DNA of 64,000 nt, taken from positions 7,739,375 through 7,803,374 of the forward strand of contig NC_088297.1 of assembly GCF_032854445.1 (NCBI RefSeq), given 5' to 3'. The notes beneath the pieces were generated by a model. It did no database searches and was not told where the DNA came from. It saw only the letters and a program-made list of their open reading frames with translations. Shown here piece after piece: positions 1-11,340 of the stretch (positions are counted from its first letter, which is position 1; every line of letters begins with the position of its first letter). Origin of the DNA: Liolophura sinensis. Taxonomy: Eukaryota; Mollusca; Polyplacophora; Chitonida; Chitonidae. The position numbers and the translations under genes were made by a program.

Positions 1-179
1 CCAGACCAAAGATAAATAGGGCTAATGGTGTATTTAGTTAAACTGCTAGATGAATAAACCATAATTTATTTCTTATTTGTCTTACTCTCTGACAGATTAT
101 ACATGTACATTTACATGTAGATGCCTTTTTAAGAAGAAGTTGAGGTCTGGCTTGTGAGAAAGAGCTGTGCCAAACAAGT
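1..179. other. Upstream sequence, possible 5' UTR or intron
   Basis: No gene is recognised here. The frame of the following exon is open only from about 144, because a TGA lies at 141-143. An upstream leader exon is possible but nothing seen proves one, and no clear core promoter is visible. Confidence 0.4.
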
Positions 180-327
180 ATGGATTCCTCTGAACTGGAA
201 CATGTCCAGTACAAGTTTGCCACAATCATCGGTGGTTTGTGTGGAAAACCCCAGATCCTGTCTCAGTTTGCTGTATGGTTGGATTTGAGACTAGCAGAGT
301 ACAAATTGAAGGGAGCCATCTCACTAG
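180..327 (+). CDS. Constant exon 1 of a cassette-array gene (putative N-terminus)
   Basis: The ATG at 180 opens a 49-codon coding stretch that ends at a donor, CTCACTAG|GTATGG. The exon ends with one base of a split codon (phase 1), which joins exactly to the exon at 1757 to make GAT (Asp). The product is a mixed hydrophobic and charged N-terminus containing FAVWLDLRLAEYKLKG, probably helical. I do not recognise the family. A TGA at 141 in the same frame limits any upstream extension, so ATG 180 is the best start, although a preceding exon entering between 144 and 180 cannot be excluded. Confidence 0.6.
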
Positions 328-426
328 GTATGGGTAATTCATTTCTGATGTGTTGCTTTTAACACACTATAGTACACTATATGCTAAGTGTGCATACTAG
401 TATACATGTATCTGCAGTCAAAGCCA

Positions 427-691
427 CTTCCTCGCTTGGCATTCAGCATGAAGGGGATAGTGCAACGACTGGTTGACCCGTATCAGTATAATTGCTCGGG
501 CAGGGCAGCTTACTTGCCTTTGGTAAGCCATCTCAGTGAAGCAGCACTTGATAAAAGAGCGATGGAAATCCTTCCTGCACATGACATGCACTCTAAGGAT
601 TCCTTTATCGTCATATGACTGAAAAATTGTTAAGTACGTTAAGTAAAAATTAAGTATATTAAACCCAGAGCACTCACTCACTCACTCAGAA
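427..691 (+). mobile_element. SINE-B copy, 5'-truncated, with (CACT)n tail
   Basis: This is a copy of the tRNA-derived SINE seen nearly complete at 56194-56554, here in plus orientation and lacking its tRNA head. It ends in a CACTCACTCACTCA tail at 671-689. The 9-bp word tcaaagcca flanks it at 418-426 and 692-700, which fits a target-site duplication from 5'-truncated retroposition. Confidence 0.75.
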
Positions 692-1407
692 TCAAAGCCA
701 GCCAGTGCTCTAAATATATATTACATATGCAAGTCTGAAATCAAGTGGCTGACATTTTTGAAAATACACCTTCGGATGGTGCTGAGACGTTGATCCAGTA
801 TTAAAACACTTATAATTTTGCCAAAGGATTTTTTCTTTTTTTTCCAAAAATGTTAGGATCCTATTTATGGGCTTGTAATCTAGCCTCTGTGAGACGGACT
901 TCTGGTCTTATTTCTTTCGAACAAACATCACCGATGGCAGTTTTCCTCTAGCAGAGTTTAATCTCAAAAAAACAAACAGGTTAAGTTGTTAAAGTGTACC
1001 ACAAAAATTACGAGACTTAACAGTCATTCATTACAGTAACTTTTTGTATTATATTTCACCTGAAGTTTGGTGTGTAAAATGCACTTTCAGAAGCATGTTA
1101 AAGGGCTTCAAATTATACTTTTGATGCCAACAATTAGGTTTTTGTCGATGAGAAATTATTTCAAACTTCACAAAACGCTTTTAAAAGTAGCCGTACAAGT
1201 TGGATGACTCAATCAGAATCAAAGGAAAATGTGTCACTTGAAAAACGCCCAAGTTTAGGTGAATTTCTGTACATGTAGATATCATTAAGCCTTTGAGAAA
1301 GCATGTTTTCCATGACTGGCCAAGGACTAGAACTGCTGTGATCACTGAATATTGTACATGTATTACGGTCATAAACTTTAGCAGGTGTGAGTGTTTCTTT
1401 ATACTGT

Positions 1408-1592
1408 CACCGATGCGGTTGCAGTGAGTTCAAGTCCAGCTCATGCTAGCTTCCTCTCTGGCCGTACCTGGGAATGTCTGCCAGCAACCTGCGAATGGTC
1501 GTGGGTTTCCTCCCACCGTAATGCTGGCTGCTGTCATACAAGTGAAATATTCTTGAGTATGGCATAAAACACCAATCAAATAAATAAATAAA
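1408..1592 (+). mobile_element. SINE-A copy, 5'-truncated
   Basis: The sequence matches the body and tail of the fuller SINE at 6432-6691: gagttcaagtccagc, the cgtgggtttcctcccacc core, and the caccaatcaaataaataaataaa tail. The 13-bp word ttctttatactgt occurs at 1395-1407 and again at 1593-1605, a clean target-site duplication. The A-box half of the tRNA head is missing. Confidence 0.85.
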
Positions 1593-1756
1593 TTCTTTAT
1601 ACTGTGTTTTCAGACATATTTAACCTAGCAGAACAGTTTGATCGCAATAAAACATGATCAGTTGTCACTGTTTGAAAGTCAGCATGGTCTACATCAAATC
1701 TACTTGAATTCAATCTCTAAACTAATATACTGTTATTTTGCTTTTTTTTTTTTAAG

Positions 1757-2329
1757 ATTGCTCCGGATTAAAACCTGATCCTAAATGGCTAGAAGGGATA
1801 AAACCAGATATCATCGATTCTGAACAGTGTACAGGAGGAACAGACATGGGAAGGCCAGGGGAAGTAACTCTGTTTAGCCAGGACTCTTCCCAGGATGCCA
1901 GTGGTGAGGTGAACCCTGTGCAGAGTCCAGCTTTAGTGATTAAAACAGAAGAGGATGCTGGGTCAGTTTTCCCTGTCAGCCTGCACGAACATTCTCATAA
2001 TGCCAAAGATTTGCCTACTTCAGCTCTACACTCTGTGGCAACTAGAGAAACGCAAAGCTTGAAACGTAGGTTTCAGCACACAGGCCATTCCCTGGGGCAA
2101 AAGACGAAAAGACTTTCCTCGTCCAGTGAGGTTGATCTTCAAGGCGTAGAAATTGTTCCTGTGAATGAAAGCCTTATGTCTTTGATAGGTTCCACCAGTG
2201 ATAGTAAAGACAATGGAACCAATGACAGTGTGAATGAGTATGATTCGGGGACCCCATTTGATGAAAACTCCTCGTACACCTCACTACTGGATGATTCAAC
2301 GGTTGTTCATCAAGCCAAGGCTGTGTCAG
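1757..2329 (+). CDS. Constant exon 2: linker with SUMO-like site and basic cluster
   Basis: Acceptor: poly-T then TTTAAG|AT. Donor: GTGTCAG|GTAGGT. The exon enters and leaves in phase 1 and is open throughout, adding about 190 residues. With exon 1 counted from its ATG, a VIKTEE sumoylation-type motif lies near residue 112. A split basic cluster (KRR near 152, KTKR near 166) could be a bipartite nuclear signal. The C-terminal third is rich in Ser, Asp and Asn and looks disordered. No domain is recognised. The phase-1 donor fits every cassette acceptor in the window, so this is the best visible candidate for the constant half of the proteins. Confidence 0.75.
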
Positions 2330-2776
2330 GTAGGTCATGTACATAAGTCAGACTTAAATGGTAGTTATAGCTCCATTGAGGATGTCAACACATGCCTCAA
2401 AGGAAAAGACAAAAAAAGAAAAAAACCTCACTAATTCTGAGAATTTTTATATTATGTTAAATATTTTATCAGAATTTGACAATATTTGGAGCAGTTATTA
2501 CTTGGAAACCAATGGCCAATGGGAATCACAAAAGTCATTTAAATAGGCAAAATTTATGCAGGGAGGGGGTTAGTTTGAAATTTGATTTGAGATTAGAAAA
2601 AGTCAAACTTCATATCATATTTTGCGAAAATTAGACAATATTTGCAGCATTATTGCACATGAAGAATAGCATTGCAGATGTACAGATTGGTAAATGGACA
2701 GATTGAATGACATTTTTTTAAGTTTGTGATGTCTGACACACCACTTGTAACTTTTCCAGTATCGAAAAATACCTGT

Positions 2777-2809
<33 letters not shown>

Positions 2810-3188
2810 GTTATGGGTCTTTTGTGAGAATCGCCTAAGGCCCATTATAGAGACGCTAAAATGTGTTAACATTTTTAAAAGTAGCCCACCATTCTTTGGC
2901 ACTGTCGATGAAGAAATCGTGTTGCTTTGGGTTTGATTCATGTTTTTATTCATTTCTGTTTTTATTCATTTCTGTTTTTATCACAATGAAAGCAACGTCG
3001 TTTATAGCTGTGCTAATTTAAGGGTCACGAACGTGGCTGGAGGCAAAATCCCAACCCTTCAGCCATTCGACAGGCTAGGGTCATCTTTGTTAATTCCTCT
3101 ATAAAGGAACGTGCGCATGCATTGTTTGTACGTGGCAAAGGGATTGCTCTCAGGGTATTATTGTTCACGTTTTGTTTCTGTTTGCCAG
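2330..3188 (+). other. Intron before cassette P1
   Basis: AT-rich intron with a run of 29 T at 2781-2809. It ends with the pyrimidine-rich acceptor TTTTGTTTCTGTTTGCCAG at 3188. Nothing else is recognised. Confidence 0.55.
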
Positions 3189-3751
3189 TTGCTGGGCGCT
3201 TGTTAAGCCAAACAGCACTAGATGAACACGGCACCAGTTGTAGTTCTCCGGGAGTGCATCAAGATGACCTCCCCTTAGGAGCGCATGAAGTAATCCGCAA
3301 GATGTCGCAGTCAGCTAGTATCTTTCCTGTCCCAATGAAGAGCAATGAATCGAGGCGGAATAGAATAAGGAACCGGCACCAGAAAGCGGAGAAGACTGTT
3401 CGAAATGTAGTTGGAGCTGTGGGAAACTTTGAACGTTGGCTTTGGTCGCGATTTAGTGATGAGACGAGGGAAATCTTTGCAATCCCACCGGCTGAACTTG
3501 ATAGGTATTTAGCCCTCTTCTTCAGCGAAGCGGAAAAACTGACTGGTGGAAGCTTTCATCCGGAGACGTTCCGGTCTCTCCGCTCAAGACTAGAAAGCTA
3601 CCTAAAAGATAACAATTATCCAGAATCCATTATGCATTCTCCACATTTCTCAGAAAGTAGACGAGCTTATCACCAAAGGAAGCTCAAACTTATGGCTATT
3701 GTCAACGACGGACAGCAGTCCACAAGTAAACCTATGAATTCAACAGCCTGA
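3189..3751 (+). CDS. Cassette P1: terminal exon with crypton core-binding-like domain
   Basis: After the acceptor CTGTTTGCCAG the exon reads in phase 1 for 186 codons to a TGA at 3749-3751. The linker of about 70 residues has a strongly basic patch (RRNRIRNRHQK). The domain follows: GNFERWL, then IPPAELDRYLALFF, LRSRLESYL and NNYPESI, ending at AYHQRK. The FF...GG segment lacks the usual KK-DG pair (EAEKLTGGSF). Closest relatives in the window are M1-M4 at the far end of the minus array, not the nearby M29. It is fully open and lies directly downstream of constant exon 2 on the same strand. Confidence 0.8.
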
Positions 3752-6431
3752 TTCTTCATTTACGGACGAACCAGCGTTAGCATGAACGAACTACAGGATT
3801 GTGTGGAAGCATCGGCTGCTCCATGTGTCCTGGCTAGTTATAGATTCTGTAAGGCCTTTATTGTACAGTTCTACATGCAGAAGGGCAAACACCAAATCTT
3901 ATGGAGCAAGGTTTGCCCTGTTACACGTCTAAAACAACGATTTCCATGGAAACGCTCGATTTCTATTGATGTACCGTGAGGACCTACGTATTGGGTTACG
4001 CACTTGGCCTTTTATATCATTTCATTTGGTAAAAGGACCCGTGAAGCAGTGTTGGTAATGTAAGTTTGCTTTAGATATTGAATCTTTGCTCTTACTTTTC
4101 CTGTGATGTTCTTGATGATCAGTTTGATGATGTTCCGGTTCCGGTCAGTCCTCTTTGCGGATGGTTACACAAAACGCTTGTAGCATTACATGCACCTTAT
4201 GCTACGATGTCGACCTGACTCAGAGGCATCAATTGCGCGCACATATGCATGTACATAGCGCCTACTACTCCGGGCAAATCTTCACCATGGTAATCACGTG
4301 CACGTAACGTGGCTTTTGTAGAACAGATCCACTTGTCAGAGCTGAATCTATAGCTGTACGTTGACAAAACTTTCCTGGCGATGCAATACACCCAGAATTG
4401 ATTACCACGGAAAGGACTATTGCTTGTAACGTCGCTCAATAAACCGGTTTGTAAATCGAGCCCAACAACTTCTGGAATAACGTCATCGGCTGTATGCGAA
4501 CGTAACGTAACACATCAGAGGCTTCTTGCTTTGATCTGCCCATGAGCCCAGTTCACATTTTGCAGTGTTTATTTGTATCCCCTTTTCATCCCATCGTTAT
4601 AATATGCCGGATACATCATGACGCACGATGACCGTCCGTCTGTCCGTATGAAAGAGATCATAGCCATGTATAATTCATACTGGGCATACGATTTATTGAT
4701 GTTCGTATTAAGATGAACCCGGTTTTCATGTAAACTGGCGGTTTCCATCAAATTTCTGGTTTTTGTTCCAACCGATTGCTTGGAAATGGCACATTTCAAC
4801 AAGGTTGGCATAATAGAAGTGAATGCACTTATTGTTTCCTATTATTTGTTACTAGGGCTATTTGTTAGGGCTTAATACACAAGGCTACATTACAGTGAGC
4901 TGCCCATGCTGGCTCCCTCTCCTGTCGTATGTGGGAAGGCCTGGCAACAACCTGCGGATGGCCGTGGGCTCTGTGCGGTTTTATAATTGAAATATTTGGT
5001 TATTAGAATGTCCGTTGCATTCTTTGTTGTTTATTCTTCGTTTTGTATCATTCAAGGTCCATTGCAATCTTTATAGTTGTCCTTTCGTCTATCACGTCGT
5101 TGTGTTATTCATTCTCCATCACAGGCTGTCAGTTTGTTACACTTTTGCCTGTGTATTCTTTGTCGTTTATTCTACCTTAGTCTAGTGCCCTGTATTGGCA
5201 GCATTCTTTGCCGTATAATGCTAATTCTCTGTCATGCCATGCCCTGTGCTTTCCTTGTTTCTTGTTCTGCAACGTACCTCACCCCGTGCCAATTGCATTC
5301 TTCGTTATTCTCATTTAGTCTATATTTTTGTACCTCGTGGAATTTATTATCCATTGTCTAGCACACTCTAGTCACATTTTTGCCTTTTAGGCTTGTCATA
5401 GCCCGAGAAGTTGGGAAAGCAATGGTGTTAAACATTAAGAGTGGTATCTTGAAAAGTACTTATTGTAATGTGCTCAGGTTTTCGCAATTGTCTATCATCC
5501 AACGACCCTTATATCCTTTGCAGTTTTTTGATCCTTTGTCTATCGTCCCGTTGTAACTCCAATTATTGTCAGTTATTCTTGATTGTCTGTCATGCTATAT
5601 TCGTCCTATTCTTTGTTCTCTATTCTCCATTGTCTGTTACCTCATACGTCGGTTTCGTTCATTGTTATTTATTCTCAGTTGTCAATTACCTTGTTTTACT
5701 TGTTTTCTTTCGTGGTGATATCCCATTGTGTGTCACAGGATGTCTGTTATAATCTTTAAGTGCTTATTCTCCATTATCACTTGTATAAATATCGTTCTTT
5801 ATCGTTTATTATTCATTGTCTCTCACCTCGTGTCAATTGCATTTTTTGTTTATTGTCTACCACCCCATGTTAGTTGCACTCTTTGCCGTTGGTTTTATCA
5901 TCTTGTCATTTACGTTCTTGTCATCCATTGTCTAGCAATCACCCAGTCCCCATTGCATTCGTTGTTGTTTATTCTCCATTGTCTGTCATCCGGTGTTCAT
6001 TGCATTCTCTGTTACTCGCCTTTTGTCTAGCACCAGTTTTAAGCCCCGTCCAGACTATCCAACACCACTCAACTTTTGTTCACTCAACAAGAGTCAACTT
6101 GAAGTGAATTCAACAAGTCCTTTGCTTTCTTTATTTTTTTAATCTGCATTTTTTGATGTTCAGTCTTCATTGCCTATCGCACTGTTTCAAGTACATCCAT
6201 GCCTGTGTAGTCTATATTGTCTGGCTAACAAAATACTTATTTTTTACTCAGAAAAAATTAGACCGAGCGGGATTGTGTGTGTTCCAATCTGTTCTTCTTT
6301 GTCCTGGGGATTTTTCTTACTCAGCTGCCCAAAATTTGTTTGCTCGCTGCAACTATTAGGCCCTTGGCCAATAAGGTCATGTGTTTCAATACAGCTCTCG
6401 TTATTTGGGCTGCGGCTTCAAGTCAGAAGGG
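3752..6431. other. Interval between P1 and P2, repeat-rich
   Basis: No gene is recognised. A degenerate SINE-A fragment lies at about 4890-5000 (cctgcggatggccgtgggctc is readable). A diverged minisatellite spans about 5013-6050. Open frames in this stretch come from the T-rich repeat. Confidence 0.5.
5013..6050. repeat. Diverged minisatellite, unit about 50 bp
   Basis: Repeated phrases such as cattgcattctttgttg, tttattctccattgtct and acctcgtgtcaattgcat recur about every 45-60 bp with many changes. The array is old and pyrimidine-rich, so it opens several long plus-strand frames (5077-6107) that have no protein-like conservation. Confidence 0.6.
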
Positions 6432-6691
6432 GGCCTCCGTGGCTCAGTTGGTTGGCACGCTAGCGCAGCGTAATGACCCAGGAGCCTCTCACCAATACGA
6501 TCGCTGTGAGTTCAAGTCCAGCTCGTGCTGGCTTCCTCTCCGGCTGTAAGTGAGAAGGTCAGCAGCAACCTGCGGATGGTCGTGGGTTTCCCCCGGGCTC
6601 TGCCCGGTTTCCTCCCACCTTAATGCTGGCCGCCGTCGTATAAGTGAAATATTCTTAACTACAGCGTAAAACGCCAATCGAATAAATAAAT
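6432..6691 (+). mobile_element. SINE-A, near full length, tRNA-derived
   Basis: The element starts ggcctccgtggctcagttgg (A-box-like) and has a B-box-like gagttcaagtccagc. It continues through the gtgggtttcccccgggctctgcccgg core and ends in an aataaataaat tail. The 13-bp duplication caagtcagaaggg lies at 6419-6431 and 6692-6704. This is the reference copy for the fragments at 1408-1592 and about 4890-5000. Confidence 0.9.
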
Positions 6692-6704
6692 CAAGTCAGA
6701 AGGG

Positions 6705-6914
6705 TAGCATTTGTTACGCACAGTTTCAAGTACATCCAACATCCTGCTGGGCGAGGGTCGGTGATTTCCTCTACCCATAAAACCGACCGATGCCATATTT
6801 ATATATATATATATATGTAAGTAAACAATTCTTGAGTATACGGTGTCAAGCACCAATAGATCAATCAAGCTTGCTTGTAAGTTCGTCCAATAATCATTGG
6901 CTGTTTCTTTGTAG
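6705..6914. repeat. SINE tail relic and (AT)n, before P2
   Basis: Contains atatatatatat near 6800 and a diverged SINE-A tail (attcttgagtatacggtgtc, then accaatagatcaatcaa). It ends at the P2 acceptor TTTCTTTGTAG at 6904-6914. Confidence 0.5.
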
Positions 6915-7356
6915 GAATGCCTGCTGTTCATACAACACAAGAGAGAGGGAGGAAACGTGATGCTGTGAACTTCAAGTCATTATCTAGTGATTGCTGTGTC
7001 GGGCAGTCCGTGTTTACCACTAAAAACACAGCCAGTTGTGTGACGGTATTTACAAGGTGGTTAAGGGAGCAGAACATATGTGACTGCGATCGAATAGAAC
7101 AACTCCCCCAACAGAACTTAACGTCTACCTAGTTCAGTTCTTCTCCCTCAGCACTAAGAAAGATGGCAGCGAGTACCTGCCCAAGTCATTCAGAGCGTTA
7201 AAGGATGGCATCGAGAGATACCTCAAGGTTTGTAACTATCCACATTCCATCACTGTGTCTGAGCTATTCGCAGATAGTCAAAAGGCCTTTAAATATAGAC
7301 TGCAGCACCTTCATCAAATAGCTCAACGCTCGAGAGTATCTAACATTCTTCATTGA
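6915..7356 (+). pseudogene. Cassette P2: terminal exon with one-base frame break
   Basis: The acceptor TTTCTTTGTAG leads into a phase-1 frame: linker, then FTRWLRE and RIEQLP. The frame breaks within a run of five C at 7105-7109, reaching a TAG at 7130. The next frame continues the domain (LNVYLVQFF, DGSEYLPKSF, NYPHSI, AFKYR) to a TGA at 7354-7356. One base appears to be missing from the C run. Either the cassette is dead or the assembly has a homopolymer error. The YLPKSF signature groups it with M25-M29. Confidence 0.75.
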
Positions 7357-9159
7357 AGGAGGAAAGCATTCATCTGGGGCCAGATCTCTTTTGTTGGTTT
7401 TTTGAGAGTCCCATGATGTTCACACCTGATGCTGCAAATTCACCTCAGTAAAAATTATCTACCTAGAGCTGTCGTATTCCTTTTGTTGATTTTACGTACC
7501 AATCCACCATCATGAAATAAAAGAAATAAACCATTTACCCCTGCCCAAGTGTTTATATAGTTTAAAGGCAAAACGAAGTATGTTTTTTCAATTAAGAAAA
7601 AGTTCTTAGAAATTGTGAATTTATACCTTTTCGTTTTCTTGATATATATACGTATTTTACGCCCTACAAGTGCATGAGATTTCACTGATCGACAGAAGTG
7701 AGGTTTGTGGGTGGACGCTAATCTATGAACAGAACCAAGTATGTTATAAACATGCTGACGTCAGAGTAAACCCACAGCGAGGCCGTTGACAGGTAGATTC
7801 CATTACTCAATCTGCTCATTCGGAAGGTGCTTCGATGTCTCATGAAGGTGGATTGCTGTGAATAGCAGGCCTTTCACCTTCGGCCGCTCTTTAGTCAGGA
7901 GGTTTATCTTCCCACAAACGCCACCGTCATCAGATCAGTAAAGAAAAATCTTGAGCACAGCGTTTAATACCAATCAATCAACCCAAATCATTTATAAACA
8001 TTCGTCAAGGGCTCGTTTGCAGACGACATAAGACGAATGAGCCAGCAAGTTCCCTGTATTTCCCCGTTTCACTTGTACCTTAGGTTAGTCGCTAGAATAT
8101 GTAGAAATCTAGATGACGAATGTGTTCCAAACAACATGTGCATATTTAATCAAATGTCTCTACCGCGTGAGCGTAAGAACAGGCCATCTATTAGATATGA
8201 ACATCTTTATTGAGTTCAGATATACTTATCATATGTAATTAAATATAAGTGAAAAGGATAGTTGACTCCAAAACATGGTAAAGAAGTGTGCTACTGAGTA
8301 TATCATATTGCACCAATGGAAGGCAACCCACGTGGCCTACGTGATCCTACGTGATCTTCCGTAAATAAAAGATGGACAACGTGGGGGTGGTCTTTTATTT
8401 TAGAGACTGGCAAAAGTGGATGTCTGTTGTATACAGAAATACTGTTTCTTCAGATATTCACCCATACTAACCTCGTAAAGCCAGACAGGCCGGTCGCATA
8501 TCACACGCCTTCATGGCTTACTTGTATGTCTTCGACTATGCAGTACATCAACTAGTTACAGAATCGTCGCTGATTAGCTGTATACAGATGACCGGACACA
8601 GCCATTCCTCAACTCTGCGTAAAGTTTCGTAATAATATATAAACAAGTAGAACGCAATGTACTAAATACAAGCGTGGACATAAAGGCTATAGGCACATCT
8701 GACACAGATAGTCTGTTTGTAGGACAACAGAGACACAGCCTTAAAGACGTTGAAATACAGGTCTAGGTCAATGAAAAACGATAGAAAAAACAATATGACG
8801 TCTTCGTAACTAAAGGGGTGTATGTGACGTTTAAACGCTTACATAATTATTTCAACAGATATCGCAAGCCTGTCATAAAATATGAATTACATGGTCTCAA
8901 TGATATTGTAAAGACAAACAAAAATGACTAAGGTCACAAACTTAATACGGTTCTTCAACATGGTTGGAAAACCTGGCTTCAAACGTTGAAGAGATATGCA
9001 AAGTGTTTTTCAGGTGAATGGAGGCGATTAGCGTTGATTCCATAAGCCTTTAACTACAAATTCCTGCACGAGTCCTACATCAAACAGGCCCGGGCATCTA
9101 TGGGATGGACATAGGGTGTACGTGTATACCGCACGAAAGTAATCACAACGAAATATGAT
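7357..9159. other. Interval between convergent plus and minus cassettes
   Basis: No gene is seen. A diverged SINE-A tail is readable at about 7930-7985 (cttgagcacagcgtttaataccaatcaatcaa). The 3' ends of the plus gene and of the minus array both fall here. The first AATAAA on the minus strand below M29 is near 8208, far from its stop. Confidence 0.45.
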
Positions 9160-9635
9160 TCACTGTTCCTGTTCCTCTCCCGTGCAGTCCGGGTTTTCCG
9201 ATATTGAGAAACCCATGTCATCGGACTGTGGAAAAGCGGGTAGAATCTGTCCGGCACGCTTTAAAGTCCGGGACCTGGTCTTGTAAGCCATCTGGCTGCT
9301 GTGAAACAAAGGGGATGTGAGGATTGAGTAGGGATAGTTTTTCAGTTTTAAGTGACGTACCAAGGCCTCCTTCATTGTCTGGAAGCTCTTCCACAGGTAG
9401 TCGATGCCTTCCTTACGCCGCACCGTGGAGAAAAATCCGCTGAGATACTGGTCAAGCTCTTGGGCGGGCGTGTCCTCAATGGGTCGTGTTTCACGAGGGT
9501 GATTATCCTTCATCCAGCGATAATAGATCTTCACTAAGCTGGCCGTGTTTTTGAGGATTGTTTCTCGTCTAACTAGGATTTGAGATGTCGTGTAGCCGTC
9601 AAGGGGATGATGTCGTCTGGAGACCAGGACTGATT
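9160..9635 (-). CDS. Cassette M29 (last in the array)
   Basis: The acceptor TTTTTAACAG precedes AATCAG. There are 157 codons to TGA. Linker of about 30 residues with SRRHHPLDG. The domain runs IYYRWM, DTPAQELDQYLSGFF, TVRRKEGIDYLWKSF, NYPYSI and AYKTR. The usual DG is EG here. The tail after the domain is unusually long and acidic (about 30 residues, ending ENPDCTGEEQEQ). Apparent coding sequence beyond 9635 is intron in chance frame. Confidence 0.8.
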
Positions 9636-10551
9636 CTGTTAAAAATGCAAGAAAAGAAGCGCTTGATAAGAAGCAAATACAGTCAAAGTTAAAACTCATA
9701 CTACAATAATCAGTACGTGATACCAAGAGTAATGGGAAATGCAACATACACTTTTTACTACATACCCTTAATATAGTTCTCAATGTGTTTCCCAAAATCC
9801 AAAGAAACGCTTCTCATATTGTTCACAGGATTGGCACAGCACCAAACTACACACGTATGAAATGCGACGAGTTTTAGTAAAATCGCTCCTTTAGAAAAAA
9901 AAAACACTGTAAAGCCAGTTGTTGACGATTAGCATTTCATTTACAACCCAATAGTTCTTTTCATCAACATTGCATATCACGCATGCACACAACAGCTAAA
10001 AGTCCTCTACAGTTTACAACTGCTAGCAGAATAAAACACACACACTGGAAACGGAATTCAACACTGAGGTCTGCAACCGCCTTTTTCCCCCCACGTGTAC
10101 AAACTAGAATCTAAGGCATACCTGTAGCTGTGACTGTCTAGGTTATACTTGGCATAGTGATCATCGCGTAACAATTTACCCTTCCTTACCATGACTAATA
10201 TATTTCATATTAAATGTCTTTTTTGCAAACTCTTTTTTTTATTTATTAACGAAGCTCTTAGTTTGAAAGACATCAATTTCCTATTTTCCGATGACATTAA
10301 CATCTTCATGAGCTATATGTCGCCAGTGTATTGGTCAAATGGTTCTGGTTCACGTGGTAAATTCACATAGTGGAGAACTAGACCCTCTGCAGTTTGAATC
10401 ACTACAGCCAGTGGGTTATAAAATTGTAAAACAATTGTTCAGAATGCATTACTTCCAGTTTATGATTGTTGCTTTTAAAAATAAGACTGGAGACATATAT
10501 TTCCGATATATTTATCATTTCCACAAAATCCTTACATATAATTTAGGTGGT
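9636..10551. other. Intron interval M28 to M29
   Basis: AT-rich, no gene recognised. A minus-strand AATAAA near 10240 could serve M28, about 310 bp after its stop. Confidence 0.4.
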
Positions 10552-11006
10552 TTACGTTTTGTTGATCAGGCCTGGTCTTGGTAGTCCAAACTCCTTCCGT
10601 AGATCATAGAACCTCCTTTTGAAGGCTTGCTGACTGTTGCTGAAGAGGGGTGACTGTACTATGTAATGAGGGTAGCCCGTCTCCTTCAGATGCCGAGTGA
10701 TAGCTTCTCGGATGGTCTTGAAAGACTTCGGCAGGTAGTTAGACCCATCCCGTCGTTTTACATTCGAAAAGAATGTGGCTAGGTAATTGTCCAATTCTTC
10801 CGGTGGGATGTCGATCAATTTTCTCTCTTCAGATCTAGGAGATTCTTTGAGCCAATTGGTAAAGATGCTCGTTAAACTAACGGTCGACCTCCGCGCAGCT
10901 GCCCCCGACGGTTCTCGGGTGGTGGTGCCCCCTAGTGAGCTCCGACGACTTTGGGTAAGAAAGCCTGATGCTGAGGATCTACAGCGCAAAGGGAACACTA
11001 TTGGAC
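10552..11006 (-). CDS. Cassette M28
   Basis: Acceptor CTAACTTTTACAG, then 150 codons to the stop. Linker with SRRSSLGG and an Arg/Ser-rich stretch. Domain: IFTNWLKE, IPPEELDNYLATFF, GSNYLPKSF, TGYPHYI and AFKRR. It shares the YLPKSFK, REAI and RHL pattern and the Ser-Arg-Asn-type linker with M27 and M26, its likely duplicates. Confidence 0.85.
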
Positions 11007-11340
11007 CTGTAAAAGTTAGACATGGCTGCATGAAAACATTTAAACTTCTGTGTCCTTAATTATACATACATTAATGACCGTGTCAGCACATAATGTTTCA
11101 GTCAAGCAGCACAATAACTTATAGATCTGTATGTCCAAGCAATTGAAAGTTAAGTACATGTTCGAGGAAACCGAAAAGCCAAAAATTGCTGACGAACCTT
11201 CCCACGTGGGACCTACAAACCTGCACATCATTATGGTGGGAAGCTTTCGAATTGCACCAACAAACTCGAGAGCAAAACCCGCAAACAAAGCATAAGAATT
11301 TATGGGGTAGAAGGGGGCAGTGTCTCTCAAACAACTGACC
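11007..11340. other. Intron interval upstream of M28
   Basis: Nothing recognised. The LINE begins somewhere near the right edge. Confidence 0.35.

Larger units (their letters stand above)
328..1756 (+). other. Intron between constant exons 1 and 2
   Basis: This runs from the GT at 328 to a poly-T tract plus TTTAAG at 1741-1756. It contains two 5'-truncated SINEs, listed separately. The rest is AT-rich with nothing recognisable. Confidence 0.55.

Noticed and set aside
5077-6107. Several overlapping plus-strand open frames of 77-100 codons
   Set aside because: They run through a diverged minisatellite, are Cys/Leu/Phe-rich from T-rich DNA, and have no domain or splice context.
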